Positions 11,531 to 24,956 are shown, counted from the first letter of the stretch. The stretch: 64,000 bases of DNA from Andrena cerasifolii (GCF_050908995.1 NC_135126.1:3534001-3598000); one strand, 5' to 3'. Notes: a model not told the origin generated them from the sequence alone. A program made the numbers and translations.

Positions 11531-12277
11531 ATCTAGACCTCGGTTGTCGTGTTAAACGTCACTTGGCGCTTCGCGTTCGAGCATTGTTGCGCCCATTGTC
11601 GCGACGTCGAACGCCCGACGTCGATGCACACACAATGTAAATGACGGTGGAAAAAAAAAACGAAGTTTACGTATGAAAAAAAGGGGGAACCACGGGGGTG
11701 GCTGGCAGGAAGCACGAACGCGCTCAGGGGGTCTATGTCGCGGCGAAACGTTCGCGGGGTTATTTCTGGTCGTGGGCAGGTCGTAAACGCGGCCCCTTTT
11801 CAGTGCAATTGCTTCGAGGAATCGTTTCTGTTGATGGCTGCTGATTTATGCGGATATGAAATGGTCTTTGTGCTGAGAGCTGATGCATTATAATATGTAA
11901 CGGAGGATCCGTAGAACGCGCAGGTATCATTCCTGTTCGTTTGACGAACTACCGAATACGTTGGAAGCAGTTTCAGAGGCCTGTGACGAAGCACTTGGCA
12001 AAGTACCGTGTAAGAATTAAAAGCAGGAGAGCGTGGAGTGGATAAAGGGCACCGCAGTGCACAAAACCGCACAGTGGCGAGGGAAATAAAAATCGGTGTC
12101 GCAGCAAACGCCCGTACCTTACCCGCGTGATTAGTCTACGTGGCTCACGCACGTGAGCCACGCGAATATCGTTATCCTTGCATCGGCGCGCTGCGAACAA
12201 ATATACGTACACGCACGTGACGTTAACACGAGCATGCGTGCAACATTAACGAGCCACTTCAACGATTGCATGCCACC

Positions 12278-12290
12278 GGGGGGGGGGGGG
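12278..12290. repeat. G13 homopolymer
   Basis: An uninterrupted run of thirteen G. Runs of the same length occur at 7693-7705 (C), 40430-40442 (G) and 45739-45751 (C); shorter ones at 25877-25886 (G10) and 26435-26445 (C11). Confidence 0.85.
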
Positions 12291-14728
12291 TCGCCTTCGT
12301 ATGGGTGCACGTTACTTGACACAAATATCATTTATGGTTTGCCTGGGAGCAATGTTTCAGATAACGTCAGATGAGAAAGTAACTTCGCCCGAGATCGCGA
12401 CTGCGAACTTTACGTTCTTAACGATAGCGTAATGTTATTTAAATTCCAATGTGTGTTTAAGTAACATTACACGTTTCAGCATAGATTACACGATATACAG
12501 GAGCATCGATATAGAAGGAGGAATTATAGGAAAGTGCAAGAGAGATTTGTAGAATGAGAGAAGATCACCCAGACAGACGAGCGTCAGCCAGTTAATTTAT
12601 TCCAAGAGAAAAACCTATAAAAAGCACAAGTTTCGTCCATCCCTGTCAGATGTGCGTAAACGGGGCAAGCGTACGGTCCTCCGACAACTGCCGCCCGTCG
12701 ATAGCAAAAGCGACAGCGAATAAATCTGCCGATCGAACTGAGCAGGGGGCAAAGGGGGATGAAAGCGACCGGACCGCGGGTGGACTTCCTAAAATACATT
12801 TTCGCTGATTCGCCAGCCGCCGTTGGTTGTCTAGAGCTTGGAGAGCTGCTCGTCGAGCAAGGCTCTCTCGCGGTGTTTTTCCGCATTGCCGGCGAGGGTG
12901 AACAGCGTGGACGGGCACAAAAGTTGGTGGAAAAACTTTCCGACCGTGGGCCAAACGCAGACTATCCGGAATCGCTGGTTATATAGGAGTTCCGGGCAGC
13001 CTGAAAAGGGTGAGGGATGGCCGAAAAGAGGGAGAGAGAGAGAGAGGGTGGTCCGTGGAATTGCGGCCCGCATAGCGGAGTCAAAGCCGCGGCACTGCGC
13101 TCTCGGATCCTCCTGCTCGACTACCGCCTTTGTACGTTTGAGGTTTCGTGGCCAGTAAAAACTGCGGGCAGTTCGAGGGTCTGGGGGTATGCGAGCCCGG
13201 GGGACGGAAGCGAGCCTAGGCGAGGGGTTCGAAAGGTGGTAGTCTGAGGACTGGCCGGGTCACGAGGAAACATTTCGTGTGTTTCGCGAGCCGGCTGCCT
13301 CCGTTGGGCAGGGTCAAACACTGGTCGGCTTAGATCCGCACTCGGCCGCGATTTTCCGGGTGGATGGGAAGAAAAAGTGGACGGAAAATCGGCCGCGATT
13401 TCCACCCGTGTTCGAATGAAATTTTCAAGGGGGACTCGGGTGCACGCGAGGGATTAGAATTTCTCTTGACGCGACTGCGGCGGAGGTGTTTTCACTCTGT
13501 TACGGGACACAGTAGATCAGGAAAGGGAGCTAGTTCATTGGGAAATTCGGGACGAAAGTTTACTACAAAAACTTAACGTGTTATTATATCGAGCAGCTAC
13601 CTGAAAAGCTTTCTTAAAGTGAAGGAATAACATCGGACTAAGTATCTTCGAATCCCCGTGGCAGTACGTTAGAGAAGAGCCTGCTGTCTGGAATTGGAGC
13701 GAATCTCATCTAGCGGCGAAAGGCCCCCAGAATTCCCGATGACATGGCTGCGGAACAGCCGTGGAAAGAATTTCCCAGCCGTTTCTTTGCCCATCCGAAA
13801 ACACATACTAGTGCACGTTTGTGGGAGGGAGTTGAAAAAGACTTTAGAACCGACGGAGCACTCGCCTTTGGCTTGACGGGGAACAGCTGGCCGCGTCTGA
13901 CGCGAGGCAACCCAGTTTGCTAAGTTTCGAGGACAGTCGTTCCAGAGACTCTGAGACCGGGACGTATGGAACCGCATCAGCCCTCGTCCACTTTGATTCA
14001 CTGCGAAATACAAATAACAAATTGCTCGGGCGAAGTAAAATAGGTAGAAGACAGTAACTCGCGGCCGTCGAGGGCGGCCAAACACCGAGGGTAGCTACTG
14101 TGACGCAACAAAACGATAGGGTAATTCTGGATGAGATGGCCTTGGGGGTGAGATGGTTCGATCACATTTATGTTCTAGAACATTGCGATTTTTAGTTGTT
14201 TTTAGTGGTATATTGCGTCGCTCGTGCTTTCTGTTTGCTTTCAGCTGTGAAATTAGGTAAGTTATTTGTAGGGTGGATGCACCATTTGTGGCCACGTTAA
14301 AATATTGTACCAGTTTTGGCCACTTCTTAAAAAATATAATATTTTTCCGTGCAAGCAATAAGTGTAACCTTACATTTCTGATGGTATACTAAACAAAATA
14401 TTTATCATGTGAAATTCTCCACATAATAATGATCCGCAAGCAATTTAAAAATGAGATAATTAAGCACATGGCCAAAAACATTGACTATTCTCGAAAATTT
14501 TCTACGTGTCCTTTAAATGATTATTTACTGACATTTTGCGAAAAAGTAATGACTTTTTTAATGCAGTGCGTTAATATAATGTTTAGGGGTTATATTTACG
14601 TTCTTACGATGAGATATTGTCGTAGCATTATTGAAAAAACAAGCGAGTCAGCGCTTCTCGACTCTCGGGTTAGTTGGCCCATCATAAAATCATGCATAAT
14701 AGCTACTTAGTAAATGTTTTTGTGGAAC

Positions 14729-14857
14729 ATGCCAACGGAATACAGACGAAGATATAATCAGCGTAGGAAGTTATGGACAAACGAGGCATTGTTGAAACCC
14801 TTAGAAACAGTTCAAAGTGGCAAAATGGGTGGGTTGATGACCGGGTTTGTTGTATGA
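14729..14857 (+). pseudogene. N-terminal scrap of pogo-like transposase (psq-type HTH)
   Basis: Forty-two codons then a stop. The segment reads MPTEYRRRYNQRRKLW followed by TNEALLKPLETVQSGKMG, matching the pattern Y-R-R...W...AL..A/P-I/L..V..GK.G at the start of psq/CENP-B helix-turn-helix domains in pogo-like transposases. The expected remainder (second helix, DDE core) is absent because the frame breaks right after the GKMG position. A non-functional remnant. Confidence 0.5.
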
Positions 14858-14946
14858 GCTGTAAAAAATGGTTTCACGAAGGAGGTTCAAAATTTGTGAA
14901 CTTAAGCAATAAGTGTGGAAAAGTTCTGTGCAAGAAAAACAAATAA
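14824..14946 (+). pseudogene. C-terminal scrap of pogo-like transposase (zinc-binding tail)
   Basis: Forty codons then a stop, in a different frame and overlapping the end of the N-terminal scrap. It contains WVDDRVCCMSCKKWFHE followed by two more cysteines. The W..D..C..C..WFH pattern is like the PHD-like tail of several insect pogo/Tigger transposases. The final His/Cys ligands look degenerate (HEGG where HE.C is usual). The overlap indicates that an internal deletion joined the two ends of the original gene. Confidence 0.45.
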
Positions 14947-15200
14947 TTTTTCGTCTTATTAACCTCATAACATGTACCTTTCATATGGGTCATCTCACCA
15001 GGATTGTCCCGGAGAGATGGCCTTTCGCATAGGCTGCAATTTTATTTTATTTTTTTTAAATGTATGCTTATTTTTTTAATTCAACTTTATATTATTTATC
15101 TAACTGTATTTCCTCTTGCAAATATATTTTTGTCCCTTATAAAACAACTAAATTCACGGTGTACTGATTGTTTTAAAAAAACTGGGCCATCTCTCCCCGA

Positions 15201-18200
15201 CTTACCGTATCGACTCGCATCAACCCACATGGCCGAAGCTCAGGAACTGGAACGAAGATGGAACGGTGGATAGAGAAGGCTGGTCGGGGTCAGAGGCGGA
15301 TACGGAAGGATCCCCTGGTTCAAAGCTACCTCAAAGGTGGTTACATTAGGCCGCGCGGTCCTGACTGCATTCACATGTTTCCACAATATCTATACGGTGG
15401 CCTCTCTGGGTCGGCGGTTAGGCCACCGACACGGGATCCAGGTCCCACGGAACACGATTGTTGCATTATTCGGGGGCCGCAGCTTTCGAACTTGCGGCGT
15501 GGAGCTTGCGACGGCCTCGTTCCACTACGGAACCACGAGGAAAGAATTAACCTCTTGAATACACGGTACCCAGGACTGGCTTTTAGTCGGTGCTCCTATT
15601 CTGGTTTCGCAGCTTCTTGGCCTTTTTTCTCCTCCCTCTCGGTTTCTGTAATGCCCCGAATCTTTCGTTTTTTTCCCCCCTTCGCTCTCGTTTCTCGTGG
15701 CTGGAGAGCAAGGAGCGGAGGTCGGACACGAAAGGCGAGCCCTTCTCGTTGAATTTCTTTCACGCAGGATGCTTTCTTGATGCCTCGTCTTATTATTACA
15801 AGCGATTGGTCCTCGTTGCTTTTTATTCCGTGTACATCTCTGCATTCTCTCTGTTCGCAGAGGTGCTGGAATTACAGTGACCCACCTATCCGCGAGAAAG
15901 TTCATAAAAATTCACCAGAACCTCGTCCAAACACAAGCGCGAGAACACCGAAATATCCTAGCGATCGTTCACGTAATTCGACGTTGGAACTTCTTTCGCA
16001 GCATCCTCGAACGGATAATAACACTCCTCCGCAATTTATTCGCCGCGTTCGATGCTCCGGTTGCGCTTTAATAGATCGGCAGCGGAACGGCGGCGGTCCG
16101 CCGCGGGTAAATCGAAACGCAGGGGAATAGGGGGCGTTCGGACGGGCGTCCAGAATTCCAGGAGGAAGAGGAGAACAGTGGCGTTTACGCCGGGAGGTTG
16201 CCGAGCCTCGACGTTTCATTTCCGGCAGCAGGACGGAAGTTTCCTTTTCCGTATGGAGGGGTTGTATCTTGCTCGCCGCGGGTCAAAGTGGCCAAACACG
16301 GGGGGAAGAGCGTGGGGGGCGAGGAAAAAAGGAAAATGGCCGACGGAGGGTTCCGCAGCGAGAAACAGGCGGCTTAAGGAGTTTAAATATACGTTGGAAA
16401 TTAAGGCTGCTTGCACGCAAACTGCGCGACCCGGCGTCGTTTCCTTTTTTGCCTCCTCCTATTCCCTCGCCGATTTCTTCCGCGAGGATGCTGTTGCTGC
16501 GACGTCGGAACGGAAGAGGGCAAGACACGCGACAGTACATTCGTCGCGGTTAATCGTTTCCTGCCGAGGACTCGAAGCCAGGAAACTTGCTCCCTGCTAG
16601 GTCAGAGAGGTCGGAGATGCTGGGGGGAGGACTGCGTTTGCAGAAAGTCTGCGCCATTATACGAGATGTACAGGAAAGTTTTTAGCGAACTTTAAGCATC
16701 ACACTCGTCGAGGGAAGAAGGAAACGTCGAAGAAGCATGCTTTCGAGGGTCATTCGTTTTCGAGTTATGGAACGTTGCGTATAACCGAACGCAACGGCCT
16801 TCTTATCAACGCGCGTCTTTTCTACAGTAAGTTTCTCTTCAGACAAATCCACGTTTCCCCCACTTTCAATCAGCCTGTCCTGCGGATGCTGATTTTCGGG
16901 GGACACCCAGCTTGACACTCGTCGTTTTCTTCTGAATAATCACCGGTGTTCGAGACGCGTGGCCAACGCAACGAACACCCTGGCTCTGACTGAAAATAGG
17001 CACACCATGAGAGCGGCCTCGCTCGCGCCTGTAGTCGCGCATATATCTTTGTGCCACGTCTGGTACAACCTGGAAGTGGTTATTGAGACGCACTTAGTGA
17101 TTCGTCTCTTTTTTTTTCTCTCTACTCTTCGGGAACCGGGGTACAACGACGGAAGATTAATCTGTACGAGAAACGGAAGATGAATGGAGCAGTGATTCGA
17201 GAAAAATTATGGGAAAAACTGGGAAACCTCGTTTCAGTGTATCTTTCATCCGGCGTGTTTGTGTTCCTCTTTGTGTCTTCCTGGTGAAGATTTGTGCGTT
17301 CGGAAGAGGACGTTTTCTTTCGTTGCAATTTTCTTTTCTTGAATGATTCATTGGTTGCCCCTGATTATAATAATAATTAAGGGATTGCCTATTTGAACGG
17401 CTTGCGTATCAGTGCAAAATGATCAGTGATTTATTAATATTACACGGCTAGAATTAGTTGCGAATTGAGGTGGACGGATCGAAAGAGAGGTAAGAAAGCG
17501 CAGCCAGGTGAAAGAGTGTCGCAATATCCTTCGATGGATTGATCTTTGGCGCGCCTCCCTGTTCAGCGCCCTATTGAGACATCTCAAACCTGATCGCTGC
17601 AAGTGAAACTGTTAATTGTGTCGAGCCTGGCTTTGGGATACAATTTATCTCGTCGCACATTTAAATCCTTGAGTTCTTATGGGCTTCGTTACCGTCCAAT
17701 TCAATTGCTTCCATTCCACGCGAATACTTCAGTAGCTCTTCTTGTTGTCGAAGCTCCATTCTTCCTTCGGAGCGTTGAATGGGGCGATGCTCTCCTCCAT
17801 TTACTCTAACAAGGGGCATTACTACAACTTTTCAGGATAATTAGAGCCGTGTTTCAAAACCGATTTATAATATTATCAAGGCATTGGCATAGTCTTCTAA
17901 AAGTTACAACGAAACTTACCTGGCGTTTGGGAAACAGCTTCAGTTAGGTACCAATTAGTTTAACAGCGATGCGATCGAGATTTTTTTTTCCACGCTTGAG
18001 GTTTCCCTTCTTTCATCGATGGTTTACGGGCACCCAGGGGAATTAGTCGGTTTGTTCTCTCACATATGAGCTTGTAAACCGTGCACGAGAAAGCGAACGG
18101 ATCAGTGAACTCAATACGTTAATTGGAAGCCGACATTTTGTTTTCCACCACGATAATTGCTCAGCGAATTTGGGAGCCATGGTCCGGAACATTTTGCTCC

Positions 18201-18414
18201 CCGGCGCTGGCACAACTCGCCGTTATTTTCTTGTCACTCTTTCCCTCTGTCTGGTTACGAGCAACGTTTTTCCGAATGGCCATTCCCAGCTTCTCGTTAC
18301 TGTTCGATATGTCTCGTTTAATCCTCTGTATATGCAGTGTAATAAATGATTCGAGTTGTCTAACACATCAGAATGTCGACTATAAAATCGTTTGCACACT
18401 CTGAATTTTAAGCG
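15201..18414. other. Intronic stretch without a recognised gene
   Basis: CpG-rich DNA with many overlapping frames (up to 182 codons at 16052-16600) but no domain, no paired splice sites around a conserved segment, and no repeat structure that I could define. Confidence 0.45.
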
Positions 18415-19299
18415 GAGTAAAGGGCCCAAATTTCGTCCCCCATTTGTACTTGACTCTGTGGAGGGTGTATAAAACGTTAGAATCAGCTGGCACTTGGAAT
18501 GAATTTTTTCCTAACGTTTCTCTACGTATCCACGAATCGCGAAATGTAATTATGTCATGTCAATACGAAATAATAAACAAAATGTGAAAACCTGCAAAGT
18601 GTGAGATCTGGAAGAAAAGTGTTCCTAATTTCGTCCACCAAGAAAATGTTTGTAAAGCGGTAAATAAATTGAAATATTAATTTTTTTATTGATACAAGTG
18701 ATCTTAGAGTTTACGTGTGCAAGCAATCGCGGGAAATGAACGTCTTCTTTGTGGATGATCGGCAGCATATTTCGTGGAACCACGTGAAGCATTTAGTGTA
18801 TCTACAAAACATCAAACATTTCTACTAAAATTGCTTGAAAATCGATTAAAGATAATCCACTCCTGTAATTGTTCATATTTCAGCCCTTTTTAGTTCAACT
18901 AATAATTTTTTAGAAAATCGTTCGCAATTTCCTGTAGAGTTCCTAATTTCGTCCCCGGGGACGAAATTTGGAATTCGCGCAGTGATTGCCGTCAAAGTTA
19001 TTGCGTGTAAGAAACAGCAAGACATGCCCGAACAAGTGCTACAACTTCGAATTCGAAATAACATTCGCTTCTACGAGTGACATGCAATCACCCTGAAGTC
19101 TGTAAAAACTCACCGTGCTCGAAAACCTTCTTCTTCGCAAACACACAATCACCTAACCTGTTACTTGCAAGTCTGTCAGAATACTGACGTATACTAATGC
19201 AACATTTACCACCAGATGACACTGAAAGTGCAACCATAGGAATCGAGAAATGCAGGGGGGCGAAATTAAACGCGGGTACGAAATTTGGGTCCTTTACTC
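18415..19299. mobile_element. DNA transposon remnant with 24-bp terminal inverted repeats
   Basis: The left end GAGTAAAGGGCCCAAATTTC (then GTCCC) is inverted at the right end (GGTACGAAATTTGGGTCCTT then TACTC). The motif CCTAATTTCGTCC recurs internally at about 18625 and 18941, where it forms a palindrome centred on GGGG|CCCC near 18958. The interior is AT-rich. Short minus-strand frames are present but none is recognised. No clear target duplication. Superfamily unknown. Confidence 0.6.
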
Positions 19300-19304
19300 T
19301 ACTC

Positions 19305-19724
19305 ACAAGGAGAGTATTTTAGGTGTCCGCCTCCGATCATTTTGATTTTTGGATATGTCATAGAGGACCGAAAAATAAGAAATACGTGTTTTTTTATTTT
19401 TCCCTGTTTTCATATTTGGGGGGTGAAAACTGCGTTCAAAGTTAGGGTTGAAAAATCATTTTTGTGGAATATCTCGAGAACTATTAGAGATAGGGGAATA
19501 GTGTCAATGGACGAATTTTGTGTCTTTGAATGCGAAATATCACTGACTCACCAGATTTTCAAAAATCCAAATGATTTTTCAACCCTAACTTTGAACGCAG
19601 TTTTCACCCCCCAAATATAAAAACGGGGGGAAATAAAAAACACGTATTTCTTATTTTTCGGTCCTCTATAACATATCCGAAAATCAAAATGATCGGAAGC
19701 GGACACCTAAAATACTCTCCTTGT
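19305..19724. mobile_element. Fold-back element with arms of about 155 bp
   Basis: The left arm starts ACAAGGAGAGTATTTTAGGT and the right arm ends with its inverted copy (ACCTAAAATACTCTCCTTGT). Pairing continues inward through TTGAACGCAG and TTGAAAAATCATTT with few mismatches, leaving a loop of about 100 nt. It lies only 5 bp beyond the preceding element. It has no coding capacity of its own; the 111-codon frame crossing it is a consequence of the palindrome. Confidence 0.75.
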
Positions 19725-22700
19725 CAAAGGAATTGGGGATCACGAGGATGGTGTTGTAGAACCATTCTAATTATAATGGGGATGTGAAGTGTTACGATTA
19801 AAGATTTGTCGGTGATGATCATTCGGTGGAGTTTAATAATTGAACTTATTAGGTCATCGAGTTGATGGACCCCTGTGATTCTATTCCAGTGAATATTCCT
19901 GCCGTGGTTCTGCGAGTCTTGTGTTTTCAAGCCCTTTGGGATTGCGAAGTCGAGTCGCGGGACAAACCACTGCGCCTTTAATCCTCGGGATTGGCTCTAG
20001 CCCCGTGACCCAACAACCTAACATCAAATTCGAACAATGCCTATAACCTCTTACCATCGTGCCGTACAAGGGTTATCGGGGCTAATAGAGTAGGTTGCAG
20101 CAGGCAACCAAGCGACGCCAAGTTTAGCAGCGTGGAATCCAGCCCAAACACGACCGAAATAAATACTAATCACGATTCTTAATCAACGGATCCTGGCCTC
20201 TATATATAAAGGCCGTAATTCTATCGCTGCCAAATCATTTAGTACCTCGAGAATTATTTAAAGTAAAGCCCATCGCTTGGTGAAACGTACGACCTTCGCG
20301 GAGACGTTTTTCTAGAATCTAAAGTAGTTTCTCTCCTGCATTATTTAAGATGGGACTCATGAATCCCAGTGTTCTTCTGCATCAATCCTCGCTTCTACTA
20401 AACACCTCCTCAAACTGGTATTCCATTTCACCCTCTGTATTCACTCTTTCATCTTCCTGTCTCTCAACCTTCGTAATCGTTATTTATTCAGAAGTAAAGC
20501 ACTCGGAAGTTCGATTTAAATCGAAGCTGCTTCTTCAACAAAATCCAGTCTACCTCAAGTTTTCTATCCCACCGACCCATAAGGATGGTAAAAGAAATAA
20601 ACGTCGACGAACATCGGTCAATGAGACCCACGTCCCGTCATCGTTAGCCCATTCTTCTCCCAGATATTCACGGATCGCGAGTCCCGTTGCACAAATGCGC
20701 TTGGCATAGTTTGCCACTCCGCACGCGCGATCAGAGTTCCCTCTGCTCGTGAGTTCAACCCTCCCCTTAGATTCTAATTATACGTGATCTATGTTTGGAC
20801 ACCGGGCCGATACTTTCTGGCATTGACAGTACCGCTTTCGTTTCTTTCTCGTTCGACGCGTGCACGCTTCTCGCGATATCGTTTCGCCACGGATCGACCC
20901 ACTCCACGGGCTGCGTCTCGATCCACGGATACTCGTGAATGGAAATTTATTTCGGTTATTTCGGCCGTATTACGGCTGGCGATTGTTCCCCCCTCGCCAA
21001 TTGGCAATGCGCAGGGGGTGGTCTTGCAGCGTTTGTGGTGACAAATTTGACTTGAAAATTTCATGCCAGCAAATGGAAATGGTAATCAATTCGTACGTCG
21101 AATCGTTCCTCTGTATGCAACCAAAAAATGGTCTCTGTATCATTCCCAGCGCAATTCCGCTCTAAATAATAAGGGGCCTTCCACTTGAGTACCCTTCTCG
21201 CTGCATAAAACTCTTTAGTTGCTCGCGAAGCCCTGTATTTAATCTAATTCCCGATTTCGACATCGATCCCTCAATGCTCTAAACACTAAAGAATTTCAAA
21301 TGTGTCGACTCGATGCAATTATTTTGGTGAAAATTGAAATTACCACGAAGGATCGAATCCACAGCACTGCTCTTATCCCTTCTATCCCTGTAAACCGTGG
21401 AACAATCGATTCTACGGTTTTCTCGGCGGATGGTCGCGTGAAAACGATCTGAGCCGTTCCAATTAATAGATTCGTTCACCGATACATCTTCGTTGGCGAT
21501 ATTTCTCGAAACGCTGGCAGGGTTTTACGTACCCGACGGCCATTAATGGGCCGCGCAGACATTCGTACCGATACGCTCGAATTAAAGCGACGTTTTGACG
21601 TCACCGATACATTGAATTCAACAAGACCGGACGGTCGGGGTTAACGGAGGTTAACTCGAACATCTACGCACGGTCTCCGCTCGGTTTCGTTCTTTTATCC
21701 TCCCATCCTTCACTGGCTGCCCCTCGTGTCTACCCCTCGTTCTGGTTCTCTCCTCTGTTCGCTCTCCCCCTCCCCGACTTTAACATCGATATCGGGATCG
21801 CGTACTCCGGGGACACCGATAGAGAGAATCGGGATCTGTTGCATCATGTATCTGGGTTGGTTGCATCGCAATCCAGAAGCGATGCTCTACGGACCAGAGG
21901 ATTCCACTCTTATCGCGCGGGTCAGTTCTCAGCGGGATTATCATTATGCCTGGAAAAACCGCCGGGGCTTAAATTGCGTCGTGCCCGAGATGCTTTGAAT
22001 TATGCCCGATCGGAGATACACTTCGCGCCCGCTGGCCAACGACGGGAAACTCGGGGGACGACGGAGCCGCGCCACGAAATATCCAACGATTCCGAGGAGC
22101 ATCGTGCTCGTGACCCAGCTACGTAGGAGTTTGCGGGTGAGAATATCTTTGGTATCAAAAGAAGGACGTTGAATTACAGTGTGACAGATTGATTTCATTT
22201 GGGGCACTAAGCCTTTATAAATCTTTATAAGATCGTTCTCTGATATCTGCCACACAATTGAAGGCTGAATAATGAACTCTAAATATTCTCAGTGCTAAAC
22301 TTGCCATCGGAACTCACAATTCTACCTTCTACCGCGTAACCATATGCAGTTCGTTAACGCGAGCCCCGCCGATCGACAGGCAAATGAACGTGAGCTTGCG
22401 GAGTAAGGGCGCCGGATAGGCAGGGGCAGAGGGGGCCCGCGGCGAAAGAGCGAAACGCGAATAAAAACGAGGCGGAAATCGGATTAAGAAATCGAGCTGG
22501 ATATTGCATTTTTGATCGGGTTCTGCCGGTCGAGTGGTCTCCGCGGCTCGTAACCGTCCGGGGGTTTGCTATTGGATTGAATTATTAAATTCAATTTTTC
22601 GAGTACTGAGAGATTTGAATTATTAAGCCGGCCTTGACGCGGCGACTTTCTTTGCAATCGCGGCGGCCGCCGCGCGCGCTCCACCCCCGGTTTCTCTCTC

Positions 22701-24956
22701 CATCTCAGTCCCCGTGGCACCGCGCTCCGTCGTTCCGCGCTTCGCCCCACAGGCAGAACCTAACCAGTTACGGGAGGGGGGCTAATATTGTATCGGCGCC
22801 CATTGAAAATGAAACTGCGACGGCGGAGCGGGGTGAGGGGAACGGAATCTGGATCGTACCGCGGGCGATCGTCGATTCTTGGAGAATTTAAGCGAGACAC
22901 TCCGACCATCGGAACGAGCACGTCGAGTTTCCCTTCAGCCACGTACCTCTGGCCCCCGGGGTTAGGTCTATCCCGGGTTCATTCATAGCGCTGGAAATCG
23001 AAAAACGCTCGACAGTCGGCAGCTGGATATTCGTGCGAGCCGGGGCGTAATATCGGCTCTCTGGAGAGATCCTGAGGAAGCCATCCGGCTCCCATTTCAT
23101 CCCCCTTCCTAGTAGTCTACGGGATCGTGCGCACGTCGTGGCTGCCCGTATCGCCGGGCATCGGTTATCCGCCATTTATTCCTCATAAATCCGTGAACAG
23201 TCTCGCCCTTATTCGGGGCTAATTGAGCACAGGGACGAATTTATGGGCACCGCTCGCGGGCTGCGTTGCTCCGCCACGCTTCTCGGCCCATCCACCGGCG
23301 GATCAGCTGCCGTTTGATCTATCGGATTCAATCGCGCCTCGTTTGCTTTGTTCTTCAGCCGCGATGTTTCCAACGCGGCTCGAGCGTTTAAAAAAGAGGG
23401 AAACGGGATTTGTCGACGATGCGAGCGCTTAATGGCGTGTCCCGGAATTATATGCGTCATATATTCCTGTGTGCAGCTCTGAAACACAGCGGTACCTCGC
23501 TGGTCAAACAGTCAGTGTATTGTTTTGTAATAATTCTTTCGTTATATGGAGCGCGGGCACAGTGGCTTTTTGTATCGGCAAATCGAATGAATTGAGAATC
23601 GCCCTTTGTCGCGCGTTTATCGTGTGATTGAGTTGATCGCTGGATATTCCCGTTATTCTGACTTTCATGTGTGACCAGGGGCGCGTGAAAGGTAAACCAG
23701 AGTGCCAGTAGTTATTTAAAATTGCCACTGGTTAGTTATAAATTTTTCGTAACGATAAACGCTCGGTTTACCGAATTTCTGGTATAACCCAGAAGAAGAG
23801 TGTATTATACAAATATCTTCCTCGTAAAAAGCGACATCGTTCGCACAGTGGTCCGATGCGGAAAGACTTGTACCACTGCCGTGGATACAGGTCGCTTCCA
23901 ATATCCAGGATTTACCAAGCGTTTTAATCCTCCATCGGGTTGGGTCTCGCGCGAGCGCTCCCCGAGAACGCTATTATTCAACGGGGGCAAGATAAAGCGT
24001 GTCGGTGGCCTCATCCGAAGCTAGACGTCGGTTCCCTTAATAGTGTCCGGCTAGGCGGGATAGACGAGCTGGAAGCGAGACGAACGGCGGAGGCCGGAGG
24101 AAACGCGGAGGAGAGGATCTTTACTGGCTAGTTTTCCGCGCGATTTCCCGCGAGAAAACGAGAAAGGATTGAGGGTCCGAGATTGGAGCGAAACGCCAGC
24201 GCTCGGCCGGAAAGCGAACCCGTTCCCCGAGCCGCGGGCGAAAGGGGCGGGGAGGGTGGACGAAGTCGAAAAAGCACGGTTAGAGCTTCTTAAGTTGGGC
24301 GCCGTTAGAGGTAGCGGAGCAAGAAACCAGCAGGCTGAGACGAAGGAGAAGTGGAGGAGTAAAGAGGAAGGAGACGGAGGAGGCCGTATAAGTGAGACGT
24401 GGAACAGTGGCTTAGCGTGGAGTATTATCGTATGAGAATCTCTCATCGGATCCAATAGTTCGAGCGCGCGGATGTGGAATAAAGCTCATCAAGGATTCAG
24501 CCCGCAATCCGTATTCGATGAATTAAAGATGTCGCCGGGAGTAACAAGAATGAAATCTTCTTCCGTCTCCGTCCCGTCCGTACCGTTCCCCTCGGCACTC
24601 GCGCTGTTTCTCTTTCTTCCCGACCCTCCTGCTCCCTCGCCCTCTTCACCGACCACCCCCGGCCAAGATTTTCTCCGTGGAATCACCTCGATACTTACCC
24701 GTCTCATTACGAATAGGATTAACCTCAGCCAGCCGCGTTCGTGGGATACCTTATCGGGGACAGAAATCTATGATAAGGAGAATTGAATTTCAATGGATAA
24801 GCTGCGTGGATCAGACGCGTTACTTGATTTTCCGCGGCGAGGAGCTGCGTCTCCGTTCTGGATGCTGCGTTTATTCCTGGTAATTTTATGCTGCATCGAT
24901 GTTTCTTAGACGTGTAACATTTTTTACATATGATTAGACAAGGTGCAGGGTGTTTT
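19725..24956. other. Intronic stretch without a recognised gene
   Basis: CpG-rich unique-looking DNA. No transposon ends, long repeats, tRNA-like folds or conserved coding segments were recognised. All open frames are under 135 codons and lack domains. Confidence 0.45.

Larger units (their letters stand above)
10255..14143. other. Intronic stretch without a recognised gene
   Basis: CpG-rich DNA with a long C/T-rich stretch at about 11290-11530, a G13 run at 12278-12290 and a GA microsatellite at 13029-13047. Several open frames up to 171 codons coincide with these biased tracts. No splice-bounded conserved segment was recognised. Confidence 0.5.
14144..15200 (+). mobile_element. Internally deleted pogo/Tigger-like DNA transposon
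   Basis: The ends are inverted copies: GGGGTGAGATGG on the left and CCATCTCTCCCC on the right. The interior is AT-rich. Two transposase scraps survive in the same orientation. The first (14729-14857) resembles the N-terminal psq/CENP-B-type helix-turn-helix of pogo-like transposases. The second (14824-14946, another frame) has a CxxC...WFHE signature like the small zinc-binding C-terminus seen in some insect pogo-like proteins. The DDE catalytic core between them is missing. The family is inferred from these scraps and from the ends. Confidence 0.6.

Noticed and set aside
11125..11640. 171-codon Ser/Pro-rich open frame
   Set aside because: It lies across a C/T-rich tract that cannot encode stop codons readily. 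Low-complexity translation only.
16052..16600. 182-codon open frame on the + strand
   Set aside because: GC-rich DNA with overlapping frames on both strands. The Arg/Ser/Gly-rich translation has no domain and there is no splice or start context.
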